Source of the DNA: Panaeolus papilionaceus
Taxonomy: Eukaryota; Basidiomycota; Agaricomycetes; Agaricales
NCBI GenBank assembly: GCA_015501605.1
Contig: JADNRZ010000051.1
Coordinates: forward strand, 25,907 to 89,906
Direction: 5' to 3'
Length of the DNA: 64,000 nt
Every line of letters begins with the position of its first letter. Within the stretch, counting starts at the first letter, position 1. The translations under genes and the position numbers were made by a program. Below the pieces are notes generated by a model. It was not told the DNA's origin and did not search any database. It saw only the letters and a program-made list of their open reading frames with translations. This document shows positions 45,590 through 54,292 of this stretch, one piece after another.

Positions 45590-46594
45590 TGATACGATTG
45601 CTCTAAATCCACCCACAAAAGTGTGGCGAGAACACTAAGTTCGAGTCACACGAGTAACAGGTAGAGTAGAAACAATTGTAATTAGTTCTGGGGAAAATGG
45701 AATACAAACGAGTGTTGGACTACAATAGAACTGAGTGAACTAATATGAAATTAATTTCAAACAGGCGCTAAAGGTCGCGCTAGACTTCTGGTTGGTATTT
45801 CTGAGTTTAATAGGGCGCGGCACGCGCTCTGGCTTCTGACTTCCAAATTAGGACTTCTGATATCACACTAACTTCAATCGCGCACTCCGCACGAAAACTT
45901 CTATTTCTTCTATCCTACGTGTCTGCAACGCGCAAACGGCTTCTGCTTCTTCTTCTTCTTCTGGTTCTTCGATGCTTCTTCGATCCGCAACCCCCCCTCC
46001 TTATATACCTTGTCGCTCCCCCTGTCTCGGGACCATCGGATTAATCTCGGTAGGTCCGGTTTCCATCCCTATCCCATTGTTCTCATGTTTTCCTTCATCG
46101 CTATTGGCAGCTCCACAGCTGCTTATTCATCGTTGTCTCGGCGTCGCGATTTCATTGGGTGTCTCCATGTAGCTTGGTAAGCTTTCGTCTCGGCTTCATT
46201 GGACCCATACAAAGGTGGGTGGGGCTTTTAGTCAGCTTCCCACTGGGCTGATGTCATTTGAAGGTCCAGGTAAGTCTCGTCGCGATTGTCTCTTCTTTAT
46301 TTGGTATTCTACTGATGTGTTGCTTCATGCACGAGCGCTGCATCGTTGCTAGGTGTCGGTCCGCGTCGTCACCAGTCTGAAACGGAGGTGGGCGTGTGAA
46401 AGGGACGCTCGCTCCGTCACATTCCCACCCAATACCTCTGTGTATCCGGATTATTAGACGCGCGACCTTAGGTTAGGTATTTTAGTTTTGTTTCACACCT
46501 GTCAACAAGTCGCAACTCGTATCTTAAATAATACTATTTTATTTTAACTTTTAAATCGCGCGAATTAAGGCCTGGGTACCCGCAAGGGTCATCA
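45590..46594 (-). repeat. 3' LTR (element orientation), 1,005 bp
   Basis: Same length and, by eye, identical to 56102-57106 apart from position 46434. Its terminal bases are TGATAC and GTCATCA. It contains the minus-strand TATA motif GGTATATAAGG near 46010. Confidence 0.95.
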
Positions 46595-46603
46595 TCTCCC
46601 CCC
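46595..46603 (-). other. Polypurine tract
   Basis: On the minus strand, GGGGGGAGA lies immediately before the 3' LTR. It is the usual plus-strand primer of LTR elements. Confidence 0.85.
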
Positions 46604-46737
46604 AACCAAAAATAAGGCTGTCCTCAGCCTTGACCTAAGCGAATGATAGCTCCGATTTGAAAATTTGAATTATGTGCGGGACCCTAAGTCTCGGTTTCCA
46701 ATGCATTCCATAGAGTTCGGTCTGCGCGCTTCATTAC

Positions 46738-46745
46738 TATAAAAA
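46738..46745 (+). promoter_or_regulatory. TATA box of antisense gene 1
   Basis: TATAAAAA lies 49 bp before the ATG at 46787. It sits between the polypurine tract and the gene and points away from the LTR. Confidence 0.55.
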
Positions 46746-46786
46746 GACATGCGCACCCGCCCTCCCATTCCAAACCAAACTGCACA

Positions 46787-47888
46787 ATGTCTTCTCCTCC
46801 TGCTTCTGTTTTCGAACCGCTCGATGTCAACCTGCTCACTTCCTGGCAGCTCATTTCGTTCCGCAAGATAGGGAGCGTTATTGAAGCGTCTCGTGTTCAG
46901 CACTTGCTGAGCATGAGCGCTTACCAGCTGGTAAGTCTCTCTCCCTACTGTTGTATGCCTCTTGGCTTCACCATTTTGTTTCAGCTTTCTCGCAATGACC
47001 CCAATATTGTCTCAGATGCAGTCGCTGGTCGCGCTAAGATTATTTATGCGCTCCTCGATCGACTTCATCTTTTATTCCCTCAACTTCCCCCTCCCACTGT
47101 CATGCATTCTCTCGAATTACTCTGCCTCCCTAATTGTCCCAAAGGTGTGGGTCAGTTTCGTCTCGAGATGACGGAATCGTCCCTCCAAGTCTGTCGTTGG
47201 CTTGGAGGAGATGAATCTCTCGCCACTCGAAGCACTCCGGCTCATACCCCTCCGTTCTACTGGTTGGCTGATGCCAATTTCCTTCGGCTCACCGTGCTAT
47301 GGTCTCATAATCTGGTTCAAGACTTTGTACACGTCCTTACTCCTGCCCTGGTATGTCTTTCGTTTTTGTTTTGTGCTCTCCTCATTGAACACTTTCTTTC
47401 TAGCAACACGAGCTCGAAGCACCCCACAATCGCCGCTCCCACCCTGCTGACTGGAAGTTCGTCGCTACGGGTCTTTCAAAGCTTCGAGGCTGGTTTAAAT
47501 CCAACCATCTTCCTTTGGATCGCGATTTCGAAGCTGTTCAAGCTTCAATTTTATCCAAGATCGCTATGTTTCCCTCTAACAGGTCCAAATCAAACCTCAG
47601 CAACGCTCTGAACGCTCCGGTTCCTCAGGGCGATGCATCATTGGTAAGTTTCACTGCTGTCTTTATCTTCCTATATTTCTCTTATTCACCTAGTCATCGC
47701 TTCCTTCAGCCGCTCCCATCGTGGTACGAACTGTCCAACGAAGCAGCACGATCCAACACCACCACTACACTCCCAACAACAAACCAAACCGCTCCCTTAA
47801 CTCGTCGTCACGATCAAGCTCAAGGGCGAGCTCGTGCTCGTCTCGAATGTCAACAACCCCTTGTCTCCGGCGCCGACTGACACTATGA
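46787..47888 (+). CDS. Antisense gene 1 of the retrotransposon, unknown function
   Basis: Not recognised. Four exons, 46787-46930, 46985-47350, 47404-47643 and 47694-47888, give 314 aa. The introns are 54, 53 and 50 nt, each GTAAGT/GTATGT to CAG/TAG and each in phase 0. The N-terminal two thirds look globular and helical (LTSWQLISFRKIGSVIEASRVQHLL, NFLRLTVLWSHNLVQDFVHVL). The last exon is Ser/Arg-rich (SSSRSSSRASSCSSRMS), like an RS tail. No protease, envelope or nucleic-acid-binding motif is seen. It lies between pol and the 3' LTR on the strand opposite to gag-pol, with its own TATA box. Because the genomic RNA is transcribed from the other strand, these introns are not removed during retrotransposition. 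Confidence 0.8.
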
Positions 47889-48023
47889 CTCCACATCTCA
47901 ATTTTCGGACTTATTTCTTTGTGTTATTCCATGTAGCTACTTCGTCTTAGTCCCTAGGATGACGTGTACCCTAGCGTAGCTCCAATAGTACAAGTTATTT
48001 CGTTCGAAATCATCTCTGTGAGG

Positions 48024-48031
48024 TATAAATA
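48024..48031 (+). promoter_or_regulatory. TATA box of antisense gene 2
   Basis: TATAAATA lies 78-85 bp before the ATG at 48109, in the 220-bp gap after antisense gene 1. Confidence 0.6.
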
Positions 48032-48108
48032 CCCCTGCTTGCACCCTCATAACGCTTCATCATCTCGCATTGTGAATTTCCCTCAATATTTCGAACCTCC
48101 CGTCCCCT

Positions 48109-49358
48109 ATGTCCTCTCCATCCCTTCCTGCTGACCTCCCTACCATCGCTGATGTCAAGGTCTTCATGTCCAAGGCATATGTCGATCGGAAGAGTGGTAA
48201 ACTTCCTACCACCCCCTTTTCCACGCGCTTTGTATGGTTGAACTCTGCCGCTGAGTTAGCGGTGAGTTTCTCTTTTCTTTATTTTTGTCTCTATTAATTT
48301 CTGATGGATATTTTATCGTTCAGTTACTCTGGCGTCCCTACGTTGATTCGCTCTGGTCCGATAAAGAGAAAGTGGATGCAATCTTTGCTATCCGCGATCT
48401 CTACTACGACCTGGAGTCCGAATTTAACCATGGGCCACACCATCAAGGCACCGATTTCAAGTTCCCCAAGGTTTATCACGCAATCGCCGAGTTTACCAAG
48501 GCGATTCACCTTCAGCGCGAGGCTGCTAAGGCTACCGATTCGTCCACCACGTCCAATTCCAATTCCTCTTCCTCTCCAGCTACCAATCCTGCCACTGATT
48601 TTAATGTCTCGATTCCAACCGAGCCTGCGGCTGACCGTCACAGTGTAAGCATAGTTCTCCTTCCTGTCACAATTGCATTCTAATATTGTTTATTCTCTTC
48701 TAGGCTACTCGTCGCACCAAGGGCTCTCGTACCAAGACCCCGAAATACGTTCCAGAGGGTGCAGACGACTCTGATGTTGATATCAACATCCCTAAGGCTG
48801 TTTCCACCATTTCCGTTACGCCTAAGGACCCCCAGGTTACTATTACTCAGGACAACGACGTTGTCATGTCAGATGCCAGTGGAGCAACTGAGTCCACCAC
48901 TCCTTCGAACGATTCCGCTTCCACTGCACCTGCTTCATCCTCTAGCTCCAAAGGTCATCGCTCTAGCAGTAACCCTGGCTCTGCTGTCCTTTCTGGTTCG
49001 TCTCGCAGCTCTTTGGTAAGTCTAGTATTTATTTCCACTTAATCCAGACTAACTCATTTGAATGTCCAGACCAAATCTATCGCTTCATCTAGTCCAGCCA
49101 AACCGGAGGTATGTTTTCTTTCCTATACCGAGGTTCCTGGCTTGGACTTAACATCTGCCTTCTTTCCTCAAGTTCAAATCACTCCCCTCCTTCCGTTCTT
49201 CGTCGCTCGGCAAGAGGACTCGTCTCGACGATTCCTCTTCTCTGGGTGCTCGTAACGCCGTCGCTGATCTCGAGGCTGAGATCAAATACTTCGATGTCCG
49301 CATTGAAGTCTTGACTCGCACTCGTGATCATCTTCGTGCGCTTATTGACGCCCTTTAA
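48109..49358 (+). CDS. Antisense gene 2 of the retrotransposon, unknown function
   Basis: Not recognised. Five exons, 48109-48261, 48324-48644, 48704-49015, 49070-49108 and 49173-49358, give 336 aa. All four introns (54-64 nt) are phase 0 with good GT..AG ends. The N-terminal domain is helical (VKVFMSKAYVDRKSGKL, LLWRPYVDSLWSDKEKVDAIF). The middle is Ser/Thr-rich and disordered, with a basic patch (ATRRTKGSRTKTPKY). The C terminus has KRTR, then a coiled coil (AVADLEAEIKYFDVRIEVL). The basic patches suggest nuclear targeting, as inference. It starts MSSPS, like gene 1's MSSPP. Its 3' end converges on the pol stop, 105 bp away. Confidence 0.8.
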
Positions 49359-49463
49359 TCATTTTTCTTTCATACTTCGTAGCTCTAGTAGTTATAGGGT
49401 AGAGTAGTATACACCCCTTTGTGTACCCTCTCCCCCCAACCAATAAATCTCGACCGTCCTCGG

Positions 49464-52400
49464 TCAGTTTTCTTCATTCTCCTCTGTGTGAATCTCGACA
49501 TTCCTTCCATCAAAGATAAAATCTTCGTTAGGGTCTCTCTCGACATCATATAACTTAGTCAATTTCTTTAATTCTTCCAAACTGATATCCATGAATTCTT
49601 CTAAGTCTGGAGGTAAGTCTATTTTTCGTCGCGCTACATAAGGTACAACCCTAAATGCAGCCACGCGATTCTGCCAGACTGAGCCATCCAGTTCTGCAAC
49701 AATGTAAGCTCCCCCCTCGAGCCTTGCCAATACAACCATCGGTCCAAGGTATCTCCCTTTCATTTTTCTGTCCAGAGATCCCTCGATACTCGTATCTCGA
49801 ACCATCACCAAGTCTCCTTTCTTAAACTTATAATTTTTAATTCTGTGCTTATTTTTAGCTTCATACTCCTCCAGCTCTCTATGCTTGCGCTCATCCACAC
49901 GCGCTATCATTTCATCCACATGCGCTTTGTGTTTTGCAAGTGCACGCGCTCGATATCCAACCAATTCCGCTGTTGTCACGGTTCGGTCTGGCAGCTTCAC
50001 TAACCAGGTTGCCTCAACAAGGTCTAACGGTAACACTGGGTGCGCTCCAGTTACCAAAAAGTAAGGTGAGCATCCAGTGCCCTTCTTAACTGTCACTCTG
50101 TCCGACCACAGCACATGATTGAGGAACCAGTACCATTTCGAAACATCACCCCCTGTCGCTTTATAGAGCATTTGTCGAATGTCCCAATGTGGGCGTTCGA
50201 TCTTGCCATTCGCTTTCGAGTTATAAGGTGAGATTCGAATGTATTTGATCCCGTATTTCTGCGCTAACCATGCCAGCGCAGCTCTGAATGGTGTTCCATT
50301 GTCTGTCACTATCTCTCTAATAGAACCCCAACGACACAGTAAGTCTTCAAAGATAAAGTTAGCGATTGACTTAGCGGTCTCGCGCCTCAGTGCTCTCGCT
50401 TCTGGCCATGAAGACAATGAGTCTCTGGCATGTACAATGTACTTGCAACCATTGGATAGTGGTGACATGTGCATTGTGTCTATGTGCACCCTCTGGAAGA
50501 GCGACGGCGTATGAGTTAAGGTAGGTGGAATAGCTATCATTTCTTTCTGTCGCTCTTGACATATGTGACAGCTTTTCACATACCAGCTCACATCGCGCTC
50601 AAACTCAGGCCACCAAAATCGCTCTCCGATCAATGTTTTCGTCGCGTAAAAGCCTCTATGTCCTAGTGCGTCGTGTGCGCTACTAAGTACCCACATCCTC
50701 TTTGACTTTTCAACCACTAACTTGTGTTTATCATCTACAGATCGTCGATACAATCTGCTGTCATTATCCAAGAAGAACGCTCCTGCAGAGCGCTTGAAGT
50801 TAAGTGTCTCTTTATATGACAATCCTTCAATCTCTGGTGTTGGATTTGCTAACCATGTTTTTATCTTTGGTAGCTTATCATCTTGCAGTCGCGCTGTTAC
50901 AGTGCGATGTTCCTCTGGGTAAGTCACTTCATTTGCTTTCGAGACGTCCATCTCGATACTTTTAATCGAGTTGGATAACACTAATACTCGCTCTCGAATG
51001 GTTTTCTTGACCTTTCGGTGCTCCTTCTTTGCTGCTGCTTGCCACAGCACCAACTCCTCCTCAGCCTGTCGCTTTGCACGACTCAAATCCTCTTTAAATT
51101 CTTCAACACTCCTTGCACACCCTTCCCCAGCTTTCGCTACAAGGTATCCACCCCTTGTATCAATATTTATCTTGAAATCTTCGAAATCCAGTGGATCTGG
51201 ATCCGTTTCGAACTTCTTGGTGAGTACAGGTGGGCCTAATGGCTCTTCATCTGCCTCGTCCTCCCTTCTTACTCGCTCTACAGGATCTTCATCACTTGGG
51301 CTTCGTCGCGACAGTCCATCTGCGGCGAAGGTTTTCCCTTTTACATGTCTTAATTCAAATTGAAACATTAAAATGGTATCAATCCATCTGTTTATTGTCG
51401 CATTTGGACCAAGTCCCGCATTCTTAAGCATTCCAAAGATGTAAGAAGCATCAGTCTCAACAATTAACTTCCGGCATCCCTTCAACCAATGTTCACAAGC
51501 GTTCAACGCTGTCATAAGTCCAAATAGCTCCCGCTTTGGCTGCGAGAATCGTGTTTCGCGTTCTTCCAAAGGTATGGAACCAAAACGGGCATATCTCTTT
51601 CCATTTGGTGCGGTTGGGTCTTCTTGGTAGATATAATACCCAACTGCTATGTAAGATGTGTCAACTGCTAGTACCACTGCGCCATCTGCCTCATAATCTA
51701 TAGGTCTTAGGCATACAGTATGGTCCAGAGCAGCCTTAATATCATCCATACACTTCTGCTCATCCTCTCCCCACTGCCAAGGTGTGTTCGCTTTTAATAA
51801 GTGTTGCAACACTTCAATTTTAGCCCCATAATTAGGGATGTATGGCCGTAGCGCGACCATCGTACCCATAAATGACCTTAAGTCTGTTACGCTTTCACAT
51901 GGTTTCCAATTTTTGAGAGACCATAGGGCATCAGGCGACGCTTTGCGTCCCTCATAAGTGCACAAATGTCCTACTACCGTAATTTCTTCTGCACAGAGGA
52001 TTGACTTGTGACCTGAGAACGTCCCTCCACAGTACTTCATCCTCTGTACTATCCTCGCTACATTCTGGAAATGTTCCCACACAAATCTTCGTATTCCTGG
52101 ATTCTCAGGAAGCGTCTCATACCCTCCATCTGGTAGTTCATATCTAGTTTTAGGTCCTCGAATAGGGACATCATCAATATATGGAATTGTGTAATCTGGA
52201 ATTTCGTCCTGTAGGATATAAGTCACATCGTCATGAAAGATCGGGACTGAGTTTGTCCATCCCATTGGTAGCGTGGTTAATCTCAGCGCTCCGAATGGAG
52301 TCTGGAACGCTGTCATGTCTCGCGACGATTCATCCAACTTGCGCTCATCATATCCTACATACAAGTCTAAAATTCCGCCACATGCTCTTCCTGCGAAGTT

Positions 52401-53297
52401 CTCTGCAAGTGTCTCGGTTGCTGGTGGTAAGCCTGAATGTGCAATCGTAACCTTATTTAGAGGTTCGAGACTATGCACTATTCGATGCTTTCCATTTTTC
52501 TTTAACACCACAAACCAACGACTTCGATAGGATGAGTTGGTTGGTTCGTAAACTCCGGCTTTTATTTTTGTCATAATAATATCACAGATTTCTCGATACA
52601 ACCCTGGCGGGATGGGTATGTTCTTCATCACCCAGGGCTTATGTTCAACTACCGGTGCTTTCACAGGTGGGAAGAAGTCCTCCCTAAAATGTCCTCGTTC
52701 GCTATCCTCCCAAGCAAACGCTTTGCTATTCTTCATCATGAACTCATGTAGCAATTTTCGTTCTTCAGGCCACAGGAAGTCTCCCTTGTGTGCCTTATCC
52801 ATCTCTTCCATTCTCTCCTGTGTATAGCGACCAGTTGGTTTAAAATCCCCCGGAGTTTTACTCAACGGTGGCATTTCGGCTAACGGGTCGCCTCTAATGT
52901 CTCGAATAATTCTAAATTCCGGAGGTAAGTCACGGAATTGAGGTCGAACCTTCAGTGCTACGGGTTTATACTTCCCAAATTGACTTCTCACAGGTTGCCT
53001 CCCTACCACATACTTCCCCATTACACTTCGCTTTGCCTCCTTTTCTGAAGGTTGGTTCAATCCTTCATATTTCTGGTTAAGGTAAGCATCAAGTCGCTTC
53101 TGGGCTGTGTTATCCATGACCTGCATCATTGCTACAAGCTCCAGGTAAGCGTCGCGCTTGTCTTTCTTATTGAAACAATTCATTCCAGCATCGGGTAATC
53201 GATACCCAAGCAATTGCAATCCCTCTCCATCCCACTCAACTGCCAACGCGACCTCTCCCTGCCTCTCTATCAGCTCATTGAGGTCTTCGGAAAAGAA
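49464..53297 (-). CDS. pol: Pol: reverse transcriptase, RNase H, integrase
   Basis: Open frame from 53297 to 49464, with no ATG near its start, so it is expected to be made by a -1 shift from the protease frame. Residues are counted from 53246. RT has KKNGKHRIVHSLEPLN, LDLYVGYDE and the catalytic YIDD (about 356-359). RNase H has AVDTS (D529), KREL, ETDAS (D599) and AADGLSRR (D643). Integrase has an HHCC finger (H858, H863, C893, C896) and a DDE core: D923 in HIDT, D982 in TDNG and E1017 in KANGKIERPH. A GPY/F-like segment follows (GRYLGPMVVLARL). About 1,277 codons in total. It ends 105 bp from the convergent antisense gene 2. No disabling lesion is seen. Confidence 0.93.
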   Translation of the reverse strand, partial: FFSEDLNELIERQGEVALAVEWDGEGLQLLGYRLPDAGMNCFNKKDKRDAYLELVAMMQVMDNTAQKRLDAYLNQKYEGLNQPSEKEAKRSVMGKYVVGRQPVRSQFGKYKPVALKVRPQFRDLPPEFRIIRDIRGDPLAEMPPLSKTPGDFKPTGRYTQERMEEMDKAHKGDFLWPEERKLLHEFMMKNSKAFAWEDSERGHFREDFFPPVKAPVVEHKPWVMKNIPIPPGLYREICDIIMTKIKAGVYEPTNSSYRSRWFVVLKKNGKHRIVHSLEPLNKVTIAHSGLPPATETLAENFAGRACGGILDLYVGYDERKLDESSRDMTAFQTPFGALRLTTLPMGWTNSVPIFHDDVTYILQDEIPDYTIPYIDDVPIRGPKTRYELPDGGYETLPENPGIRRFVWEHFQNVARIVQRMKYCGGTFSGHKSILCAEEITVVGHLCTYEGRKASPDALWSLKNWKPCESVTDLRSFMGTMVALRPYIPNYGAKIEVLQHLLKANTPWQWGEDEQKCMDDIKAALDHTVCLRPIDYEADGAVVLAVDTSYIAVGYYIYQEDPTAPNGKRYARFGSIPLEERETRFSQPKRELFGLMTALNACEHWLKGCRKLIVETDASYIFGMLKNAGLGPNATINRWIDTILMFQFELRHVKGKTFAADGLSRRSPSDEDPVERVRREDEADEEPLGPPVLTKKFETDPDPLDFEDFKINIDTRGGYLVAKAGEGCARSVEEFKEDLSRAKRQAEEELVLWQAAAKKEHRKVKKTIRERVLVLSNSIKSIEMDVSKANEVTYPEEHRTVTARLQDDKLPKIKTWLANPTPEIEGLSYKETLNFKRSAGAFFLDNDSRLYRRSVDDKHKLVVEKSKRMWVLSSAHDALGHRGFYATKTLIGERFWWPEFERDVSWYVKSCHICQERQKEMIAIPPTLTHTPSLFQRVHIDTMHMSPLSNGCKYIVHARDSLSSWPEARALRRETAKSIANFIFEDLLCRWGSIREIVTDNGTPFRAALAWLAQKYGIKYIRISPYNSKANGKIERPHWDIRQMLYKATGGDVSKWYWFLNHVLWSDRVTVKKGTGCSPYFLVTGAHPVLPLDLVEATWLVKLPDRTVTTAELVGYRARALAKHKAHVDEMIARVDERKHRELEEYEAKNKHRIKNYKFKKGDLVMVRDTSIEGSLDRKMKGRYLGPMVVLARLEGGAYIVAELDGSVWQNRVAAFRVVPYVARRKIDLPPDLEEFMDISLEELKKLTKLYDVERDPNEDFIFDGRNVEIHTEENEEN

Positions 53298-54292
53298 TCA
53301 TTCTCGATTTCAGGTGGGCGAGTACCTCTTTCATAAGTAGGTACTGTACATCTCTCGCCTGAGTTTGGGTCTGTAATAGTAATTATTTGAGCACCGTTGG
53401 TGCTATTCAACACTTCACTTGCAGTCAATACATCAAATGGTCGCCCAAGTAGGATACGGTAGGCTGGATCTCGCATAATATGCACCTGTAGGTAGACTTC
53501 AATGTTACCTATTTTAAATGGCACATTTCTGGCGAGACCAAGTGTACTTTCCACTTGTTTATTTGCGCTCTGCATCTGAATTCGAATGTCTGGATTCCAA
53601 GTTATTCCCAATGATTGCGCGATGCGACAATCCATTGAAATTATTTGTGATCCACTATCCAATAAGGCTTCTTCTGAGCGACTTCGATTGACAATTGGGT
53701 AGATAGCTCGAAGCCCGTGGGATTCTCGAGCCACAAACACCTTCCGTTTTGCCTCTTCAGGGTCTAAGTCCTCCAAATATTGAAGCACTGGGTCGCCTAC
53801 TATAAGTGACCCCTTCTGCATCCCTTCTGTCTCTTGTGTGAGAATTGTCACTGTCGGTGCAGGTAAATCGTCCACCTGTACCAAGTTGCATTCCAACATC
53901 TCCAATTGTCTCAGTTTTTCTTCACCCTCTTTCACATTCTGTCGAGTTCGAGTTATAGCTTTCTTTAGTAATTCACGCGCTGGTGCACATGTACTTAAAA
54001 GCTCTCGTGTGGTTAATGTAAATGGTGACTCCAGCAATTTCTCAACCACTTTACTTGCTAACCCTTCCTCTTCGATCTCTGCTCTATTTCGGTATGATCT
54101 CTCTCGTTGTCTTGCTTCGAAATCCTCTCGTGTCTCGATTCGAGGCTGGATCTCCGAGAGATCGGCATAAGGTAAATTATTTTTCTCTTTAGATTTTTCT
54201 TGAATTTCAGTAGGCGACTCTTTATTTGAGTTCTCCGGGAGCTGCGCCTTGGTACGTGTACCCGCTCCCTTCCTCGAACTTACCGGAAACCC
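53270..54292 (-). CDS. pro: Retroviral-type aspartic protease frame
   Basis: Lies in the -1 frame relative to gag. The frame opens at 54301, 22 nt before the gag stop, and is uninterrupted to TGA at 53270. The N-terminal part is charged and helical (EIQPRIETREDFEARQRERS). The protease follows: LLDSGSQIISM with the catalytic DSG, a flap region, and YRILLGRPFDVL, the conserved ILLGRP-type C-terminal motif. It overlaps pol by 28 nt. The product is probably Gag-Pro by frameshift at GGGTTTC (54286-54292). A spliced route is an alternative, because the gag end also reads G/GTAAGT. Confidence 0.85.
   Translation of the reverse strand, partial: GFPVSSRKGAGTRTKAQLPENSNKESPTEIQEKSKEKNNLPYADLSEIQPRIETREDFEARQRERSYRNRAEIEEEGLASKVVEKLLESPFTLTTRELLSTCAPARELLKKAITRTRQNVKEGEEKLRQLEMLECNLVQVDDLPAPTVTILTQETEGMQKGSLIVGDPVLQYLEDLDPEEAKRKVFVARESHGLRAIYPIVNRSRSEEALLDSGSQIISMDCRIAQSLGITWNPDIRIQMQSANKQVESTLGLARNVPFKIGNIEVYLQVHIMRDPAYRILLGRPFDVLTASEVLNSTNGAQIITITDPNSGERCTVPTYERGTRPPEIENDSFPKTSMS
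53291..53294 (-). other. Candidate second -1 shift site (TTTT)
   Basis: The pol frame is closed by TGA at 53298-53300, and the pro frame ends at 53270, so any shift must fall within 28 nt. The only slippery-looking sequence there is TCT TTT CC, where a Phe tRNA on TTT can re-pair one base back. This is not a canonical heptamer. Confidence 0.4.

Noticed and set aside
45972..46172. 66-codon open frame present identically at 45972 and 56484
   Set aside because: It lies inside the two LTRs and is duplicated with them. It is not conserved-looking protein text.
54190..54283. Intron at the gag end (G/GTAAGT to CAAG) as the route to protease
   Set aside because: It cannot be excluded, but the -1 overlap with a canonical heptamer explains the arrangement without splicing the genomic RNA, which would be lost at the next transposition. 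Kept only as the rival hypothesis.
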